A stretch of DNA of 64,000 bases from Ignavibacteriota bacterium (GTDB lineage: Bacteria > Bacteroidota > Ignavibacteria > UBA10030 > UBA6906): the NCBI GenBank assembly GCA_016707525.1, contig JADJHP010000004.1, forward strand, positions 434,001 to 498,000, in the 5' to 3' direction. Every line of letters starts with the position of its first letter. Within the stretch, counting starts at the first letter, position 1. Below are positions 8,007 to 16,071 of this stretch, piece by piece. The translations under genes were made by a program, and so were the position numbers. The notes under the pieces were generated by a model. That model made no database searches, was not told the DNA's origin, and saw nothing but the letters and a program-made list of their open reading frames with translations.

Positions 8007-9392
8007 ATGGCGTTGATGGTAAGTATCTCAGGTATCCGTGGCGTTGTGGGTTCGACCTTGACCCCGGACGTGATCATCCGGTACGTAGCCGGTTTTGGTT
8101 CATACTGCCGGAGCCGGTCCACCGGGCCGGTAACGGTGGTGGTCGGGCGGGATGGGAGGATCACCGGCGCAGCCATCACAGACATGATCACTTCCGCACT
8201 CACAATGTCCGGCATCCACGTCATGGATATTGGCATTTGCCCTACGCCGACCGTACAGCTCGCCGTCGAGCACGAGCACGCAGCGGGCGGGATCGCGATC
8301 ACCGCAAGTCACAACCCGATGCAGTGGAATGGGATGAAATTCATGGCATCAACGGGGCTTTTCCTGGACGGGGCGGAGAATGCCGAGTTCTGGAAGCACG
8401 CCGGACAGCCGCACACGTATGTGGCGTGGGATGCGATCGGCACGCTATCGCGGCGCGGCGACTGGCTTGCGCGTCACATCGCGCTTGTCCTGGACCTCCC
8501 TCTCGTGAAGCCGGACGTCATCAGGAAGCGCCGTTTCCGGGTGGTGGTCGATTGCGTCAACGCGGCAGGTGGTGCCATCGTTCCGGCACTCCTGCGCGAG
8601 CTGGGATGCGACGTGATCGAGATGGCGTGCGATGTGAGCGGAGTGTTCAGCCATACCCCCGAACCGATCCCGGAGAACCTGACCGGCCTGGCTGGCCGGG
8701 TGCGTTCGGAGCATGCGGATCTGGGCATCGCGGTGGATCCTGACGTGGACCGCCTGGTACTGATCAATGAGAAAGGCGAGCCGTACGGGGAAGAGTACAC
8801 GATCGCCACGGTGGTCGACCATGTATTGAAGACACAGGGAGGCAAGGGGCAGACCGTTGTCGCGAACCTTTCGACCACCCGCGCTGTCGATGATATTGCA
8901 CGCCGGTACGGTGCGACTCCTGTGCGCACCCCGGTCGGCGAGATCAATGTTGCTTCCGCCATGAAGCGCCTCGGCGCCGTGGTCGGCGGCGAAGGAAGCG
9001 GCGGCGTGATCCTGCCTGCGCTCCATTACGGCCGCGATGCGATCGTGGGCATCGGATTGATCCTTCAGGCGCTCGCTGAATCCGGAGGGACGCTCAGCCA
9101 GCTCAAAGCGTCGCTCCCGCAGTACTGTATCGCCAAAGGCAAGATGGAGCTCGCGGGCATCGCTCCGGAGGAGGTCCTCGAGACGATGAAGAAGCGCCAT
9201 GCAACGGAGGGCACGGTGAACACCGACGACGGTGTGAAGATCGACTTCCCCGATGCATGGGTCCATTTCCGAAAATCCAACACCGAACCGATCGTCCGGA
9301 TCATCGGTGAAAGCGCGACGATGGAGAGTGCGCTGGCGCTCGTCACACGCTTCCAGGATGAGATCCGGACGCTGATGCCTGCGCATGGGTGA
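8007..9392 (+). CDS. glmM: Phosphoglucosamine mutase
   Basis: The enzyme converts glucosamine-6-phosphate to glucosamine-1-phosphate for cell-wall and lipopolysaccharide precursors. The 461-residue product has the N-terminal SISGIRGVVGSTLT, the phosphoserine loop TASHNP (Ser101), the metal-binding DPDVDRL (Asp244, Asp246, Asp248), the sugar-binding GEGSGG and the phosphate-binding RKSNTEPIVRI near the end. An upstream in-frame ATG at 7959 is rejected because the family starts at the SISGIRG segment and the ribosome site precedes 8007. The overall pattern fits the Bacteroidota-type GlmM, though phosphomannomutase activity cannot be excluded. It overlaps dprA by eight bases. Confidence 0.9.
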   Translation: MALMVSISGIRGVVGSTLTPDVIIRYVAGFGSYCRSRSTGPVTVVVGRDGRITGAAITDMITSALTMSGIHVMDIGICPTPTVQLAVEHEHAAGGIAITASHNPMQWNGMKFMASTGLFLDGAENAEFWKHAGQPHTYVAWDAIGTLSRRGDWLARHIALVLDLPLVKPDVIRKRRFRVVVDCVNAAGGAIVPALLRELGCDVIEMACDVSGVFSHTPEPIPENLTGLAGRVRSEHADLGIAVDPDVDRLVLINEKGEPYGEEYTIATVVDHVLKTQGGKGQTVVANLSTTRAVDDIARRYGATPVRTPVGEINVASAMKRLGAVVGGEGSGGVILPALHYGRDAIVGIGLILQALAESGGTLSQLKASLPQYCIAKGKMELAGIAPEEVLETMKKRHATEGTVNTDDGVKIDFPDAWVHFRKSNTEPIVRIIGESATMESALALVTRFQDEIRTLMPAHG

Positions 9393-10518
9393 CCACCGGC
9401 GGATCGTCCGCGAGATATTGTCCCTCGCGCGCGTCCCCGGCATCGGCCCGGCGCGTCTCCGGGCTCTTCTTGAACACTTCAAGGACAGTGGCGCGGTCCT
9501 CCGCGCCTCTGTCCGCGACCTCACCTGCGTCCCCGGCATCGAGCAGAAGATCGCCTGCACGATCTCCTCGTTCTTCCGGAACGGTGTTCCGGAAGAGACC
9601 GCGGCGATCGTTGACGAACAGATCGCGCGGATGGAGACGGTCGGCGCAGCATTCGTCACCATCCTTGATCCGCACTATCCACCCCATCTGCGTACCATCT
9701 ACGATCCCCCCGCGTTCCTGTTCATGCTCGGAAGCATCGCACCGCAGGATGCCGCGGGCATTGCGATCGTGGGAACACGCGATCCATCCACGTACGGCAA
9801 ACGGACAGCGGAGGTGTTCGCGTCAGCACTTGTCGCGCGCGGCATCACGGTCGTGAGCGGGCTCGCGCGCGGCATCGACACCATCGCGCATGCCGCCGCC
9901 CTCCAGGCCGGAGGCCGGACGATCGCGGTCATCGGGTCCGGGTTGGACGTACTCTACCCCGCGGAGAACGGCCCGCTTGCGCGCCGCATCATGGCGCAGG
10001 GCGCTGTGCTTTCAGAGTTCGCCATGGGAGCGAAACCCGATGCGGTCAATTTCCCGCAGCGCAACCGGACCGTCAGCGGTATGACGCTCGGTACCCTCGT
10101 CATCGAGACGCGGGTCGATGGGGGTGCGATGATCACGGCGCGCTCTGCGCTGGACCAGGACCGCGAGGTCTTCGCCATACCGTCGCCGGTGAGTGGGACG
10201 GAGCGCAGCGGTACGAACCTGCTTCTCCGTGAGGGGCGCGCGTTGCTCACGGAGACCGTGGAGGACATCATCACGGAGCTTGGCCCGAAACTCCAGGGGC
10301 TCATCCCCGACGTCCCCCGGGCACCGGTGCGGATCATTCCTCCACTCTCCCTTTTCGAACAGCAGGTGCTGGATGTCCTGACCGCGGACCCCCTCCATAT
10401 CGACGTCATAGCCGAACAGACCTCGCTGACGGCCGCGGATGCCCTTGTCCGCCTGCTGGGGCTGGAATGCAAGAGCGTGGTCCGGCAGCTTCCGGGGAAG
10501 TATTTCGTGCGGCTGTGA
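9385..10518 (+). CDS. dprA: DNA-processing protein DprA
   Basis: DprA binds incoming single-stranded DNA and loads RecA during natural transformation. The 377-residue protein has an N-terminal helix-hairpin-helix part (LARVPGIGPARLRALLEHF), the Rossmann-like core with VVSGLARGIDTIAHAAAL, IAVIGSGLDVLYPAENGPLA and FPQRNRTVSGMTLGTLVIE, and a C-terminal winged-helix-like domain (residues about 310-377). Length and order match full three-domain DprA. The start overlaps glmM by eight bases. A ComEA-like helix-hairpin-helix gene and a PilM-like gene occur elsewhere in the window, so a competence function is plausible. Confidence 0.94.
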   Translation: MGDHRRIVREILSLARVPGIGPARLRALLEHFKDSGAVLRASVRDLTCVPGIEQKIACTISSFFRNGVPEETAAIVDEQIARMETVGAAFVTILDPHYPPHLRTIYDPPAFLFMLGSIAPQDAAGIAIVGTRDPSTYGKRTAEVFASALVARGITVVSGLARGIDTIAHAAALQAGGRTIAVIGSGLDVLYPAENGPLARRIMAQGAVLSEFAMGAKPDAVNFPQRNRTVSGMTLGTLVIETRVDGGAMITARSALDQDREVFAIPSPVSGTERSGTNLLLREGRALLTETVEDIITELGPKLQGLIPDVPRAPVRIIPPLSLFEQQVLDVLTADPLHIDVIAEQTSLTAADALVRLLGLECKSVVRQLPGKYFVRL

Positions 10519-10523
10519 CCCCT

Positions 10524-10551
10524 TTGCTTTCTCGGAAGAAAGATGTATATT
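10524..10551 (+). promoter_or_regulatory. Weak promoter candidate before the DUF3109-rpoN genes
   Basis: TTGCTT and TATATT are 16 bases apart directly after the dprA stop codon. The predicted start of transcription would fall almost on the DUF3109 ATG at 10559, which leaves no room for a leader, so this may be chance or may serve downstream genes only. Confidence 0.25.
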
Positions 10552-10558
10552 TTGTGGT

Positions 10559-11132
10559 ATGCTTATTGTGGATACAATATTCGTGGACGAAGCGATATCC
10601 CCGGGCACGGTTCTGCTGTGATCTGCAGGCGTGCAAGGGTGCCTGTTGTACGCTGGAAGGCGGACGCGGGGCGCCCGTGGAGGATGCTGAGATCCCCTTG
10701 TTGATGGCGGCCATGCCGGCAGCCATGGCCTATCTCCGTCCGGAGAGCCTCGCGGAATTGCAGCGGGTCGGCCCCCTGGACGGGGCGGCGGGGAACTTCG
10801 CGACGACCTGCATCGAGCATCGTGAATGTGTGTTCGTCTATTTCGACGAACAGAAGGTCGCACGCTGCGCTTTCGAGCGCGCTCACCGCGAAGGGCTCAC
10901 CTCCTGGGCGAAGCCCCTCTCCTGTCACCTCTTCCCCATCCGCGTTCATGCATTGAATCAGCAGGTGATCCGCTATGAGCAGATCGACGAATGTCGCGCG
11001 GCACGGATGCACGGCGAGATGGAGAACGTCCCCCTCGTGGAATTCCTGAAAGAACCTCTCGTCCGTAAATTCGGTGATGGGTGGTATGCCCGTCTGCACA
11101 GCGAGACATCCACCGTCGACGGGAGCCAATGA
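10559..11132 (+). pseudogene. DUF3109 family protein gene with a frameshift near its start
   Basis: The body of the protein is a clear DUF3109 member: CDLQACKGACC near the N-terminus, KPLSCHLFPIRV in the middle and FLKEPLVRKFGDGWYARL at the end, with a conserved set of cysteines suggesting a metal site. The function is unknown. The expected N-terminus MLIVDTIFVDEAIS begins at the ATG at 10559 but lies in another frame from the body. Removing one C from the CCCC run at 10599-10602 joins them as MLIVDTIFVDEAISRARFCC, giving 190 residues. As written, the ATG frame stops at TGA 10619-10621. This is likely a homopolymer sequencing error or a recent mutation. The rpoN start follows four bases after the stop. 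Confidence 0.85.
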
Positions 11133-11136
11133 TCCT

Positions 11137-12597
11137 ATGCTGAACATTTCACTCCAGCATAAGATGATGATGAAGCTGTCGCCTCAGCAGGTCCAGTACC
11201 TGAAGATGCTGCAGCTCCCCACCCTTGCTCTTGAACAGAAGATCAAGGCCGAACTGGAGATGAACCCCCTCCTGGAAGAGGGGTACGAAGAGGAACTCGA
11301 GGCCCAGACGGAGCAGGATGAGCCGGAGAAGGAAGAGCCCGTCGAAGAGACCCCTCCCGAAAAGGTGGAAGAGAGTCACGCCGAGGAGGACGAGAAGTAC
11401 TCCATTGAAGACTACATGAACGACGATCTCCACGGGTACAAGGCCCGGGAGCCGTTCGACAGTGAAGAGAAAGAAGAACTCCCGATCGCGGATTCGGTCT
11501 CGCTCTCCCACCGTTTGCTCGAGCAGTTCAGCCTGCTCGACCTGGACGATGACGAGATCCTGGTTGGGCAGGAGATCATCGGGAATGTGGACGAGGACGG
11601 TTACCTCCGCCGCGACCTTGTCACGATCGTGCAGGACGTGAATCTCACGAACAGCACCGCGATCACGGTGGAGAAGGGCGAGCAGGTCCTCCGGAAGATC
11701 CAGCACATGGACCCCGTCGGGATCGCGGCGCGCTCCCTGCAGGAATGCCTCCTGGTCCAGCTGGAGGTCACACCCCTGGAACCGGCGGTCAAGACCCTTG
11801 CCACACGTCTCCTCACCGAGTTCTACGATGATTTCACGATGCGGCATTTCGAAGAGCTCGCCAAGAAGCTCGCGATCACCCTGGACGACCTCAAGCAGGT
11901 GATCGAGCTCATCCAGCACCTGAATCCGAAGCCCGGCGAAGGCGAGTTCAGTGCCCACGAGAACTATATCGTCCCGGATTTCCTGGTGACCAAGACCGAA
12001 ACGGACTTCGTCATCTCCCTCAACGACCGGAACATCCCCCCGCTGCGGATCAACAAGGCGTACAAGGACCTGATGTCCAAGCGGAAGAAGAACGGGGTGT
12101 CGACCGAGGCGAAGGACTTCATCCGGCAGCGTTTCGAGGCCGCCAAGTGGTTCATCAGTTCCATCCACCAGCGCCGCGAGACCATGCTCAAGGTCATGCG
12201 CACGATCGTCGAAAAGCAGCATGAATACTTCGACACCGGCGAAGGCTTGCGTCCGATGATCTACAAGGACATCGCCGAAGTGATCAGCATGGACATCTCC
12301 ACGATCAGCCGCGTCGTGAACAGCAAGTACGTCCAGACCGATTACGGGGTCTTCTCCCTGCGCCATTTCTTCAGCGATTCCATCAGCACGACCGATGGCG
12401 ATGAGATCTCCAACAAGGAAGTGAAGAAGAAACTCAAGACGCTCATCGACGCAGAGGATCCCCTCCATCCGCTGAGCGACCACAAACTCGCGGAGATGCT
12501 CAACACCGAAGGGCTGAACATCGCACGCCGGACGGTGGCCAAGTACCGCGAAGCGATGCTCATTCCTGTGGCCCGTCTCCGCCGCAAGCTCACCTGA
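11137..12597 (+). CDS. rpoN: RNA polymerase sigma-54 factor
   Basis: The 486-residue sigma factor directs RNA polymerase to -24/-12 promoters and needs AAA+ activators. Region I (LSPQQVQYLKMLQLPTLALE), a strongly acidic region II (residues about 48-115), the core-binding part and the C-terminal RpoN box (ARRTVAKYREAM) are all present. I start at the ATG at 11137, because the upstream in-frame ATGs lie inside the DUF3109 gene and add unrelated residues. No sigma-54 activator gene is visible here. hslV follows 12 bases later. Confidence 0.96.
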   Translation: MLNISLQHKMMMKLSPQQVQYLKMLQLPTLALEQKIKAELEMNPLLEEGYEEELEAQTEQDEPEKEEPVEETPPEKVEESHAEEDEKYSIEDYMNDDLHGYKAREPFDSEEKEELPIADSVSLSHRLLEQFSLLDLDDDEILVGQEIIGNVDEDGYLRRDLVTIVQDVNLTNSTAITVEKGEQVLRKIQHMDPVGIAARSLQECLLVQLEVTPLEPAVKTLATRLLTEFYDDFTMRHFEELAKKLAITLDDLKQVIELIQHLNPKPGEGEFSAHENYIVPDFLVTKTETDFVISLNDRNIPPLRINKAYKDLMSKRKKNGVSTEAKDFIRQRFEAAKWFISSIHQRRETMLKVMRTIVEKQHEYFDTGEGLRPMIYKDIAEVISMDISTISRVVNSKYVQTDYGVFSLRHFFSDSISTTDGDEISNKEVKKKLKTLIDAEDPLHPLSDHKLAEMLNTEGLNIARRTVAKYREAMLIPVARLRRKLT

Positions 12598-12609
12598 CAG
12601 GCACGCACC

Positions 12610-13146
12610 GTGACGAACACCATCCATGCCACGACCGTTCTCGGCCTCACCCATAACGGGGTGACCGTGATCGGTGCCGACGGCCAGGTCACGCTCGGAC
12701 AGACGGTGATGAAGCATACCGCCCGGAAGGTACGCCGGTTATACAACGGCAAGGTCATCGGCGGATTCGCCGGTGCTGCCGCCGACGCGTTCACGCTTTT
12801 CGGAAAGTTCGAGGACCATCTGGAGAAGCACCGCGGCAACCTGGAGCGCGCTGCAGTGGAACTCGCACGGGAATGGCGCACGGACAAATACCTCCGCCAG
12901 CTCGAAGCCCTCCTGGCGGTCCTCGACGGGAAGTCCTCCCTCATCATCTCCGGTTCCGGCGAGGTCATTGAACCCGACGACGGCATCGTGGCGATCGGCT
13001 CCGGCGGCAGTTTCGCCCTCGCCGCCGCCCGTATGCTCGTCAAGCACTCCAGCCTCTCCACGCGCGAGATCGTGGAGGAGTCCCTCCGCACCGCCGCAGG
13101 CATCTGCATCTATACGAACACGAATATCGTCATCGAAGAGCTGTAA
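12610..13146 (+). CDS. hslV: ATP-dependent protease peptidase subunit HslV
   Basis: HslV is the proteasome-like peptidase of the HslUV complex in the cytoplasm. The 178-residue product begins at a GTG codon; no in-frame ATG is available before the conserved core. A seven-residue propeptide (MTNTIHA) precedes the double threonine, so Thr8 is the probable catalytic N-terminal residue after processing. The sequences IGADGQVTLGQTVMK and GGFAGAAADAFTLF are diagnostic. The gene is followed by its partner hslU after 29 bases. Confidence 0.95.
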   Translation: MTNTIHATTVLGLTHNGVTVIGADGQVTLGQTVMKHTARKVRRLYNGKVIGGFAGAAADAFTLFGKFEDHLEKHRGNLERAAVELAREWRTDKYLRQLEALLAVLDGKSSLIISGSGEVIEPDDGIVAIGSGGSFALAAARMLVKHSSLSTREIVEESLRTAAGICIYTNTNIVIEEL

Positions 13147-13175
13147 GTCACCGGGACATCCGTCCCCGAGAGCCC

Positions 13176-14567
13176 ATGACATCATCCCCTGCTGCACCCC
13201 GTTCGGAACTCACGCCGCGTGAGATCGTTCGAGAACTCGACGCGTATATCATCGGCCAGGATGCCGCCAAACGGTCGGTGGCGATCGCCCTCCGCAACCG
13301 CTGGCGCCGGCTCCAGGTCGCGCCCGGGCTCCGCGAAGAGATCATGCCGAACAACATCATCCTGATCGGCCCGACCGGTGTGGGCAAGACGGAGATCGCC
13401 CGACGTCTGGCACGGCTGGCCAACGCGCCATTCATCAAGGTGGAAGCGTCCAAATTCACCGAGGTCGGCTATGTCGGCCGTGATGTGGAATCCATCATCC
13501 GCGACCTGACGGAATTCGCCGTGACGATGGTGAAGGCCGAGCACAAGAAGGGCGTTGAAGAAAAGGCCCGGGAAATGGCTGAAGATCGGGTACTGGATAT
13601 CCTCATCCCCGCTCCACGCAAGCGTCCCTCCCCCTCCCCCGCTCCCGAGCCGGAACCGGTCCAGGCACCTGTCGACGAGACCAATGCCACGCGCGAGAAA
13701 TTTCGCCAGCGCCTCCGGGCCGGCGAGCTCGATGGCCGGATGGTGGAGATCGACCTTCCGGCGAGCGATGGGCCCCTGATGCAGGTCGTTGGTCCGACGA
13801 ACATGGAAGAGATGGGCGTGAACATCCAGGACCTTTTCGGGAGCATGTTCCCGAAGAAGATGAAGCGCCGCAAGGTCTCCGTGGGAGAAGCCCGCACGCT
13901 CCTCACGAACGAGGAGGCAGCAAAGCTCATCGATCAGGATGCGGCCATCCGCGAGGCAGTGCAGCGCGTGGAGAATTCCGGGATCGTGTTCCTCGATGAG
14001 ATCGACAAGATCGCGGGGACCAAAAGCCCCGGGGGCGGCCCGGACGTCTCGCGCGAGGGCGTCCAGCGCGACCTCCTCCCGATCGTCGAAGGTTCCAATG
14101 TGATGACGAAGTACGGGATGGTGAAGACCGACCACGTCCTCTTCATCGCCTCCGGTGCGTTCCACGTTTCCAAGCCTTCGGATCTGATCCCGGAACTGCA
14201 GGGCCGCTTTCCCATTCGTGTGGAGCTGAACAGTCTGACCGAAGAGGACTTCGTCAAGATCCTGACACTCCCGCAGAACGCGTTGCTGAAGCAGTACAGC
14301 GCCCTGCTTGCCACCGAGGGTGTCACGCTGGAATTCCAGGAGGACGGCATACGGGAGATCGCACGGATCGCCACGGAGGTGAACGAGCAGGTCGAGAACA
14401 TCGGCGCGCGCCGGCTCCACACGATCCTTACCACGCTCCTGGAGGATGCGCTCTATCTGGCGCCGGACGAGATCCCCTCGGCAACGATCGTGATCGACCA
14501 TGAACGCGTCGTATCGCGGCTCTCGTCGATCGTGCGGGACCGCGACCTCTCGAAGTTCATCCTGTAG
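13176..14567 (+). CDS. hslU: HslU ATPase subunit of the HslUV protease
   Basis: HslU unfolds substrates and feeds them to HslV. The 463-residue AAA+ protein has the N-terminal LTPREIVRELDAYIIGQDAA, Walker A GPTGVGKT (residues 65-72), the EVGYVGRDVESIIRDL pore segment, an inserted I domain (about residues 115-230, with a proline-rich linker PSPSPAPEPEPV), Walker B IVFLDEIDKIAG, and a C-terminus (DRDLSKFIL) of the type that docks into HslV pockets. Length is normal. It is the last gene of the glmM-to-hslU series. Confidence 0.97.
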   Translation: MTSSPAAPRSELTPREIVRELDAYIIGQDAAKRSVAIALRNRWRRLQVAPGLREEIMPNNIILIGPTGVGKTEIARRLARLANAPFIKVEASKFTEVGYVGRDVESIIRDLTEFAVTMVKAEHKKGVEEKAREMAEDRVLDILIPAPRKRPSPSPAPEPEPVQAPVDETNATREKFRQRLRAGELDGRMVEIDLPASDGPLMQVVGPTNMEEMGVNIQDLFGSMFPKKMKRRKVSVGEARTLLTNEEAAKLIDQDAAIREAVQRVENSGIVFLDEIDKIAGTKSPGGGPDVSREGVQRDLLPIVEGSNVMTKYGMVKTDHVLFIASGAFHVSKPSDLIPELQGRFPIRVELNSLTEEDFVKILTLPQNALLKQYSALLATEGVTLEFQEDGIREIARIATEVNEQVENIGARRLHTILTTLLEDALYLAPDEIPSATIVIDHERVVSRLSSIVRDRDLSKFIL

Positions 14568-14605
14568 AAACAAAACGGCCCCGTCTGCACCACCAGACGG
14601 GGCCG
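14568..14605 (-). terminator. Hairpin terminator between convergent genes
   Basis: A perfect 12-bp G+C-rich stem (14576-14587 with 14594-14605, loop CACCAC) is followed on the minus strand by TTTTGTTT. It therefore fits a rho-independent terminator of the minus-strand gene ending at 14668, and may also stop hslU transcription. Confidence 0.75.
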
Positions 14606-14667
14606 CGGGCAGCAGGCAGAGACGGCCACCCGCCGTCCCTGCACTTCCACGCACCACACCACACCTT

Positions 14668-16071
14668 TCAGATACGGATACGCATGCCCATGGCCACCGA
14701 GCCGTGCGACAGCGATTCCTCCTGCAACAGGAAGTTCAGATGTTCCGATGCAAGGTCCAGGTCGAACACACCGAAGTGCAGGCCGAAACCGAGCGCGAAG
14801 TTGAAATGGTCCACCCCGCCGAACGATGCACCCGTGCGGAGCGGCAGGAAGCCCCACGGACGGAATTCAAGACCCATCGAGAAGCGGCCGGACGTCGAGA
14901 TGCCGGCACCGTCCACGAGCCCCTGATTGTAGTCGCACGCGAACGTCCACTCGCCCCACAGGATGCTCTTGAGGAACGGTACTTTGTGGAGTTCCACCGC
15001 GGCACCGAGGCGGAACGTCGTGGGGAGAGCTGTCGAGAAGGATGTGCCCGGATGATGCTCGCCCGTCACCGCATTCTCGATGGAATCGCGCTGCGCCTGG
15101 CTCAAGGGGTCCGTCACTTCAAGCTGTCCGCTGCCCACCAGTTCCTCAACATTCGACCGCCACTCCACGGATCCAATATCCGTCACGCTCATGCCCACAC
15201 ACAGATACTCGTTCACATCCGATGCGACACCCAGGTCGAAGGCCAGACCGGATCCCGCGGGAGCAGGGAACGGTTGGAAATTGGCGTTCTCCGCACCGGT
15301 AAGGGGATCGATCCCGGAGGCACGGCCGTGCACATCCACCGACCCGTGCAGGATGCCATCCGTGCCGGTCAGCATGGAGGTATTGAACCTGTCGACCTGG
15401 AAGTATCCGAATCCATGCACCATCTTCACGGCAGCCCCTGCAGACAGACTGTTCAGGAAGGATGGCGCCGGCAGGTTCGTGCCGAACGAAAGCGCATACT
15501 CGCGCAGCCAGTAGGCCTCTGCTGACGTCTTGCCGAAATCATACAGTGACCCCGGCGTGTTGCCGTAGAACAGGAACTCGAGATAGTCGTGCGGGATCAT
15601 CGCATTCACCATCACGTATTCCGTCATGGTGAGGGCGATCCGGCTATGTTCGGTGAGGCGGACCGAGAGGCCGATCGGGCGCACTTCCAGATGTGCCGAG
15701 ACGCGGCCAACACCCTCATGGAACGCCGCAAGGATATCCTGCTTGTCCGCATCGGTCAGATGCTTGCTGACCCGCCCGCTGCTGCCATCCTGCCCCGTGA
15801 AGTACTTCGAATAGAGGCCGTAGCTCAGGAAATCGCTGCCGAGATGGATCCCGATCGGCATGAGGCCGAAGGTCACACGGCCGCCATCCTCCGCGGCCAG
15901 GTTGGCCGGGTTGATACCCACGGCATCCAGTCCGCGGGAGTGCGCCACGAAGGTACGGGCCATGCCCACGCCCTGAATATTCGTCCGCTCGCCACCTGCG
16001 ACCACCGTTGTGTTTACGCTTGCGGCGAGAGCCGCGATCGTGATACCGAGTACGATGGCCTTGGTTTTCAT
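14668..16071 (-). CDS. Predicted outer-membrane protein, DUF5723/FadL-like
   Basis: The 467-residue product has a signal peptide (MKTKAIVLGITIAALAAS) and then the pattern RTFVAHSRGLDAVGINPANLA, seen in DUF5723-type and FadL-like outer-membrane proteins of the Bacteroidota group. The remainder is rich in alternating beta strands with glycine and aromatic residues and ends in a charged aromatic-poor strand (GSVAMGMRIRI). I start at the ATG at 16071, which overlaps the preceding gene's stop by four bases (ATGA). The cargo or function is unknown. It is followed by a strong terminator. Confidence 0.75.
   Translation of the reverse strand: MKTKAIVLGITIAALAASVNTTVVAGGERTNIQGVGMARTFVAHSRGLDAVGINPANLAAEDGGRVTFGLMPIGIHLGSDFLSYGLYSKYFTGQDGSSGRVSKHLTDADKQDILAAFHEGVGRVSAHLEVRPIGLSVRLTEHSRIALTMTEYVMVNAMIPHDYLEFLFYGNTPGSLYDFGKTSAEAYWLREYALSFGTNLPAPSFLNSLSAGAAVKMVHGFGYFQVDRFNTSMLTGTDGILHGSVDVHGRASGIDPLTGAENANFQPFPAPAGSGLAFDLGVASDVNEYLCVGMSVTDIGSVEWRSNVEELVGSGQLEVTDPLSQAQRDSIENAVTGEHHPGTSFSTALPTTFRLGAAVELHKVPFLKSILWGEWTFACDYNQGLVDGAGISTSGRFSMGLEFRPWGFLPLRTGASFGGVDHFNFALGFGLHFGVFDLDLASEHLNFLLQEESLSHGSVAMGMRIRI

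Noticed and set aside
10467..10558. An upstream in-frame start (ATG at 10467) for the DUF3109 protein
   Set aside because: It lies inside dprA and adds residues unlike the family; the frameshift explanation restores the expected start exactly.
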